This document shows positions 59,040 through 64,000 of a stretch of DNA of 64,000 nt, piece after piece. Source of the stretch: Promerops cafer (lineage: Eukaryota > Chordata > Aves > Passeriformes > Nectariniidae); assembly GCA_013398275.1 (NCBI GenBank), contig VZSE01014931.1, positions 496,001-560,000 on the forward strand. The letters run 5' to 3'. Every line of letters begins with the position of its first letter. Positions within the stretch are counted from its first letter, which is position 1. A model generated the notes under the pieces. The model did not search any database. It worked only from the letters and a program-made list of their open reading frames with translations, and was not told the DNA's origin. The translations under genes were made by a program, and so were the position numbers.

Positions 59040-59520
59040 ATTGCCTTGAAAAGGATTAATGTGATTCTGGGATATATCAGGCAAGGATATTTTCAGAAAG
59101 GGAAGTATTTTAGTAGTACACTGATATGAGGGACTGAGGAGGTCTCACTTAAAATATTGCGGACAATTTGGGTCACTTCTGGTCAAAAAAGGGAAAGTGA
59201 CATATGGAAAAGAGTTGTGAGGATGGTGAGGAGAAGTGACAGACCTTCAGAAAGTGTGTGTAGGAGGCTCAGTTAGACTTGCAAAAGAAAGATGAGAAAG
59301 AGTGCAGTTTTTCTTCATAAATGCACTCTTTGTAAATACCAGGATGGAGAATTGTTTCATCTGAAGTAAAGCAGTGCTAAAAGATCAGATGAGTATAAAT
59401 TAGCTGGGAAATCAGGAGAAGGTTTCTAAACTTCAAAGGAATGAAGTTCTGGTCTTCCATACAGGATAACAAGGGCAAGGAACTTAAATAATTAAAAAGT
59501 AGAGCTTGCTGAGTTCATAG
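59040..59520 (+). mobile_element. Old CR1-clade LINE fragment
   Basis: Ordered words of the CR1 end region: GATTAATGTGATTCTGGGAT, ATATCAGGCAAGGATATTTT, ACACTGATATGAGGGACTGA, GGAGGTCTCACTTAAAATAT, TGCGGACAATTTGGGTCACT, TCTGGTCAAAAAAGGG. Intact copies there read GGGATGCATTAACAGGAGT and CTGGAGTACTGTGTCCAGTT. The later part (TTCATCTGAAGTAAAGCAG, GTTTCTAAACTTC) is barely recognisable. Same strand as the two copies at 45-48 kb. Confidence 0.6.
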
Positions 59521-62500
59521 AAGGAATTACACTGCATTTATATTTTAATTAATTAATTTCATGCTTCAGAGCTCCCACTGACCACTATTGGGTTAAAGAA
59601 GGAAGTCCCTTCATTTCCCAGTTCTTTATTCTCTCAGATGTGTATGTAACGATGGGAGGAATGAGGTGTGGGGAGAGGGCAAATTGATCTTCCTTTGAAG
59701 CATTAAATTGCCCAAACAAGAAATAATCCAAGGCTAAAGACAGAATAGTCGGTGGTTATGCTGGTTCTCCTAGTGGTGCTGCCTGACTGATGTGTCTTGA
59801 ATTAAAAGCATTGATTGTATGTGGCATTGGGAAAGATTTTCTTCTGGACTGAAGAGCAAGGATTGTTTAGAGTGACTGCCCCCCTGGTGTTCCTCTATAG
59901 CCATGTTGAGCATGACGCACTCTCAAGAAATATCAGAACGTGCCAACCTTCCTGCAACTGCAAGAGTCTGAGTCCTTCCCAAAGCCCTCCATCCTTCCCA
60001 CTGTCTTGGCTGGACATGTAATCACTGCAGCATTTTCTCTTTTGCATCAAGTGTTGTGAGGTTTCAGTGTTTTCTGTCTTAGAATGGGAATGAGGATTGA
60101 AGCAGAAGTTATGGATGTTTTTCAATTAAAGTCTCTTCCATTGTTGTCTGTAGTATTTGGAGGCTGGAATTGATAACCCATACAGTTGCCTTCTGTTCAA
60201 TGTCTGCTCAGTGAATGTTTTCTCTTCTCCTTATTTTTGCAACTACCTTTGAATTATTTAAGTTATTTCCATGTGCTTTTATACTTGCTCCCCTTTATTT
60301 TTCCTGCTTTGCTGACCTTCTACTTTTGATTTCTTCACCCATTACCTGCTGGTTAATCTTGTCTTGTTCTACTGTTCCTACTTCCCTCCTTCTGCCTGTC
60401 AGCCCCTTTCTCTAGAGTGTCTCTGTTGCAGCTAAAACAGCTCCTGGCACTCAGTAGAAAGAAAAAAGGCGTAAATTTAATTTCCCTTATTTTTCTCATC
60501 CCTATGGAATAAGCCTTTTAATGCACACTGAGTGGGGGCATGCCACAGCACTGCCACATCATTCCTTTGACCTTCACATCTGTCTGGGCAGTTCTGAAGG
60601 GGGGAAGCAAGAATCTTTGTGCATGTGTCCTGGCTAGTGGCAGGTATCAGACAGAGAAGACTCTGGATCTCCTGCTTGATGTTCTTATGCCAAGAAGTTC
60701 TGCTGACTAGCAGCAGGCTGGTATCATATTTTTTCCTCTCTCATGCCTGCCAAGGTGATGAAGCTGTGGGCTTAGATATACCAAGCTTCTGATGATGCCT
60801 GTGGACTCCACTTTTCCATGCTAGCCTTTTATTCTGGGGAATAAATCCTTCTTCTGTAGTGCTTTCTCTGGAAAGCAGTAGTGAAGACATATCCAAAGGA
60901 CCTGCTGGCTATCTTGGCTACATACCTTATCAGTAGAAGCAATTCTGAATTATTACACAGAAATCTTTCTATTATATTCCATGGGAAGTTTTGAGTTAGC
61001 AGGCACCAGGCGTTTTTCTTGTAATGAACAGGTTTCAATGAAACTTCTGTTTAGAAAATTTTCTCAGAAAAGGAAAGAGCTTTGCTTCAGAATATGTATT
61101 AACCAACTGCTCATTTTATGAGCGAGAGACAACTTCAGGTCCCCATTCTTCACATTTGAGAGCAAGGACTCAAATGCTATGTAAGCTACATTTCATAGAA
61201 TTTCCTCAGTTACAGTATTATCTGTTAGGAGCTACGTTCTTATTCAGATTTCCAAAATACATCATATAGCAAGAAATTAAAGATGTTGTACCGCACAGAC
61301 ATCTACTTTCCCTGTAGGCCTGTATATGTTGTGTCAAAAACAGTACTGAGGAAAGAATGAGCGAGACACATACTACTTGAACAAGAGGGAAAATTAAAAT
61401 AAGACCAGAAAAGCACTTTAGCTCATACAATGCCAAGGCTTAGCAGCATAACATCCAGTAAAAGGACATGAAAATACAAAATTAGGTTTTGATGGGAAAC
61501 CCAGCTGTTAGAGATACCGAGGGAAGATGAGTAAAAGATGCTGCAACAAAGTAGAGCCTTCATTCCTTGATGGAAAATACTTCCTTTCATCAGCAAAATC
61601 TGAATGAAACAAGGTGAAACACAGACTTCAGCATACCTGAAGTAAGTAGGGTCCTATATCTAGTAGGGTCCTATCTCACCAGTCCATCCCTTTCTTTTTT
61701 GCAAACGATAGTTTCAGCCTTGTGAGAGACTGGCTACTTCAGGAAAGCTGTTTCCAGAGATTTTATCTGATGTAAGCCACCAGAGGAGAAATGCCCTGTG
61801 AGATCCCACATTGCACGCAGTAGAAGCCTTGGAGCTACTCAGCTAAAACTGTTCAATTCAGCAGCCAAAGAACTGGGGAAGAAACTCATACCATCCTGCA
61901 GGGTGATGGCTCATTAGCAGATTTTTGAGCTGGCCCAACCTCACATGTGCAAATAAGCAAGGAGTGAGTCAATGCATGATTTCTCAGAGCTCCTTCTCAG
62001 CGGGTTCCAGCTCTGGCTATGGAGTGATAAATGCCCTCCTGTTTTTAGTATTGCTGGGAGGCAGCATATCCTCAGTGGGACTCCGGACCTCAAAAGACAG
62101 CCCCAAGCAATGTCTAGGGAACAGGCAAGTGCAGACAATGCACTCAGCTCTGCAGTCAACTAGAGAAGGGACAAAACCACAGTAATATCTGTCCGTTCTC
62201 CTAAACGTTTATGCCTTCGAATGTCAATGTGGCTGCTGAGCCTTCAGCTTGCACATCCCTCAGGCTATAGCAACCACCCCTCCAGAGACTTTTTAAAGAA
62301 TTGAGTGATTTCTTAGGGTTGTTCTGAAGCAGATTGATTTAACTCCTTTCTGCCTGAAACTGAAACTCTCTTAATTGATGAAGCAGCAGGAAAAATGTCA
62401 GGTCAACAGAAAATTCTGACATTCTCCATCTGCCCAATGCCAAATGAACAAAAGCAATTACAAGAAAACAAATGTCAGGCATATAACCCATTCCACCATA

Positions 62501-63479
62501 TTTCTGTCCCTTCATCAGGACTTTTTCCTGTGTGATGTCGTGAATGAGAAGAGAAAATATTCTGGAGGAGCTATGGCACAGAAACTCAGAGGAGGGTAGG
62601 CATCATGACAGGTGAGAGTCAAGACAGAAAGACTTTCAGAGATCCTGTTTTAGTATTTTTTAAAGACCCTGGCTTGGTTTGCCTCTACTCTTTCTGACAA
62701 TTTCATACCTGTTCTGTGATGACTGCTCTCTCTGTCCTCTAAATCCTGTTGATGGCAGGACAGCACACACTGTATTTCCACTGCAAATCAGGAGCTGAAA
62801 GTCCTAGTGAATGAACTTGGGGATTGTTCTCTCAATATAACTTTTCTTCTCTTGCGTGGCCTCAGGTGAATTAATTTTTTTTTAAGTCCTAGAAATTGCC
62901 TGCTTAGAGACTTGTAGCTTCCAACCACCAAAGTCCCGTGTGGCTCTTCTTAATTGTCCATATAAATTGCTTTCTATTTTGGACACCATGAATATCTCAA
63001 CAGCATCTGCTTCTCCCTTCTGGGCACCACCAACTGTGCATGATATTTCCCCCAAAGAGGCCAGGTAGAACTCTTTCCCATTGTTGAAAAAATAAAGAAA
63101 TAAAGGAATTTACACGAAGGACAAGCTGATGCCCCTCCACACTAAGCAGGTGAAAATGCAATAGGGTCTGGTATTATGCCAAAAGAAAGATGCCAAACAG
63201 GACTAAGTCTGTTCATAGTCACCTTCCAGACAGAGTGAGAATCATCATGCTCAATAGAATTTTTTACCAGGAGCTTTTTCAGTGCATTGCTTTGAAGCAG
63301 TGACTCTGTACCAGACTTAGACAGAAAATAAATGGATGTATAGCTGAAACTGTGAGAGGATTCCAAAGGATGGCTACGGGACACTTATCTTCTTCAACTC
63401 TGTTCTAATATCTTCCACTCTGCAATCTCAGAGCACATTTGCAACTGACATTGACTAGTCCAGAGTCTGCTGCATGGGA
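59521..63479. other. Unique non-coding DNA, no gene seen
   Basis: Nearly 4 kb with short frames only. A 13-base exact direct repeat (AGTAGGGTCCTAT) lies at 61645-61657 and 61662-61674. A CTTAATTGATGAAGC word and T-runs near 62875 are unremarkable. Confidence 0.5.
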
Positions 63480-63600
63480 GAATTGGTTATTGTTCACTTT
63501 ATTTTACTGATGAAGAAAATGAGGCAGAGAGAGGGAGATTAAGTGATGGCTTTGGTATCTCATGAAAGTCAACGGCAAAGCCAAGAACACTACTGACACT
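63480..63600 (+). mobile_element. MIR-type SINE remnant
   Basis: TTATTTTACTGATGAAGAAA, ATGAGGCAGAGAGAGGGAGA, TTAAGTGATGGC and, after a gap, CAACGGCAAAGCCAAGAAC follow the MIR order ATTTTACAGATGAGGAAACT, GAGGCACAGAGAGGTTAAGT and TGGCAGAGCCGGGA. About 110 bases are recognisable. MIR-like CORE-SINEs are old in amniotes and appear as faint relics in birds. Confidence 0.6.
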
Positions 63601-64000
63601 TCTTGACTTTGAAATTAAGCACAATACAACCTTTCCTAAAGGAAAGTCTGCCAGTCTTGAATAGTCAAGACTGATTCAAAAGTAGTTGAAAATGTCCTGA
63701 GCACACTTGCCACCATCAGGATGCACCATCAAATGCACCTAGGACTAGGTCTGCACTGGTAAAGAAAAAACTTACAGTGTAGTCATGTGAACCAGAGTCT
63801 TCTGTGAGTGAAGACAGAACAATTTGGATTAGCAAACAGAGTCAAAAACATTTCTTCTTATTTTCTTTAACATAGACAACTCTGTGAGAAAATGCCTCTC
63901 CTACATCTCTTCCTGGGAAATGTTGGGCATCTCAGAAGGTGTCCTACTCCAACACTGCATAGCCCCCAGTCCTCCCCTTCTGTCTGCCAGCCTGACCTTT
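63601..64000. other. Unique non-coding DNA
   Basis: No gene or repeat family is recognised in the last 400 bases. Confidence 0.5.

Overview
This window reads as nuclear DNA of a bird. It has no bacterial-style gene packing: open frames are short, overlap on both strands and show no recognisable protein families. The repeats are avian or ancestral-amniote types: CR1 LINE tails ending in the ATTCTATGA octamer, the (TCATAGAA)n form of the same tail on the minus strand, worn CR1/L3 LINE bodies, and tRNA-derived CORE-SINE/MIR remnants. I cannot name the bird order or the locus. The window is best described as a large intron or intergenic region.

Layout. 1-18 kb is mostly unique non-coding DNA with two short CR1 tails (about 2.7 and 11.2 kb), low-complexity tracts and AT-rich stretches that could be conserved non-coding elements. 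At 18.48-18.90 kb there is a sharp CpG cluster, the only strong one in the window, with octamer-, M-CAT- and MARE-like sites. At 22.66 kb a 56-base segment on the minus strand has a clean acceptor, a clean donor and an open frame between them; it is my best internal coding-exon candidate. From 28.7 to 30.9 kb lie an L3-type LINE remnant and two CR1 tails. A CORE-SINE lies at 34.5 kb. Terminal-exon-like segments on the minus strand end at 35.36 and 41.89 kb, the second with an AATAAA 177 bases past the stop. At 37.77-38.65 kb a CR1 copy with an expanded octamer tail runs into a 304-base direct duplication whose copies are separated by a single N, which looks like an assembly join. From 45.2 to 48.2 kb lie two old CR1 bodies on the plus strand. 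A purine-rich tract lies at 50.3 kb, a GC-richer patch at 53.1-53.6 kb, candidate regulatory stretches at 55 and 57.7 kb, a third old CR1 at 59.0-59.5 kb and a MIR-like remnant at 63.5 kb.

How it fits together. If the exon candidates are real they imply minus-strand transcription through at least 22.7-42 kb. Two segments (35.4 and 41.9 kb) carry in-frame stops, so they would be alternative last exons, or last exons of separate genes, relative to the 22.7 kb exon. All exon calls rest on splice consensus plus open frame and need a protein or RNA match. I found no CRISPR array, operon, phage, intact retrovirus, tRNA or rRNA gene, and no new molecular system. The most useful observations are the assembly join, the exon candidates and the CpG cluster.
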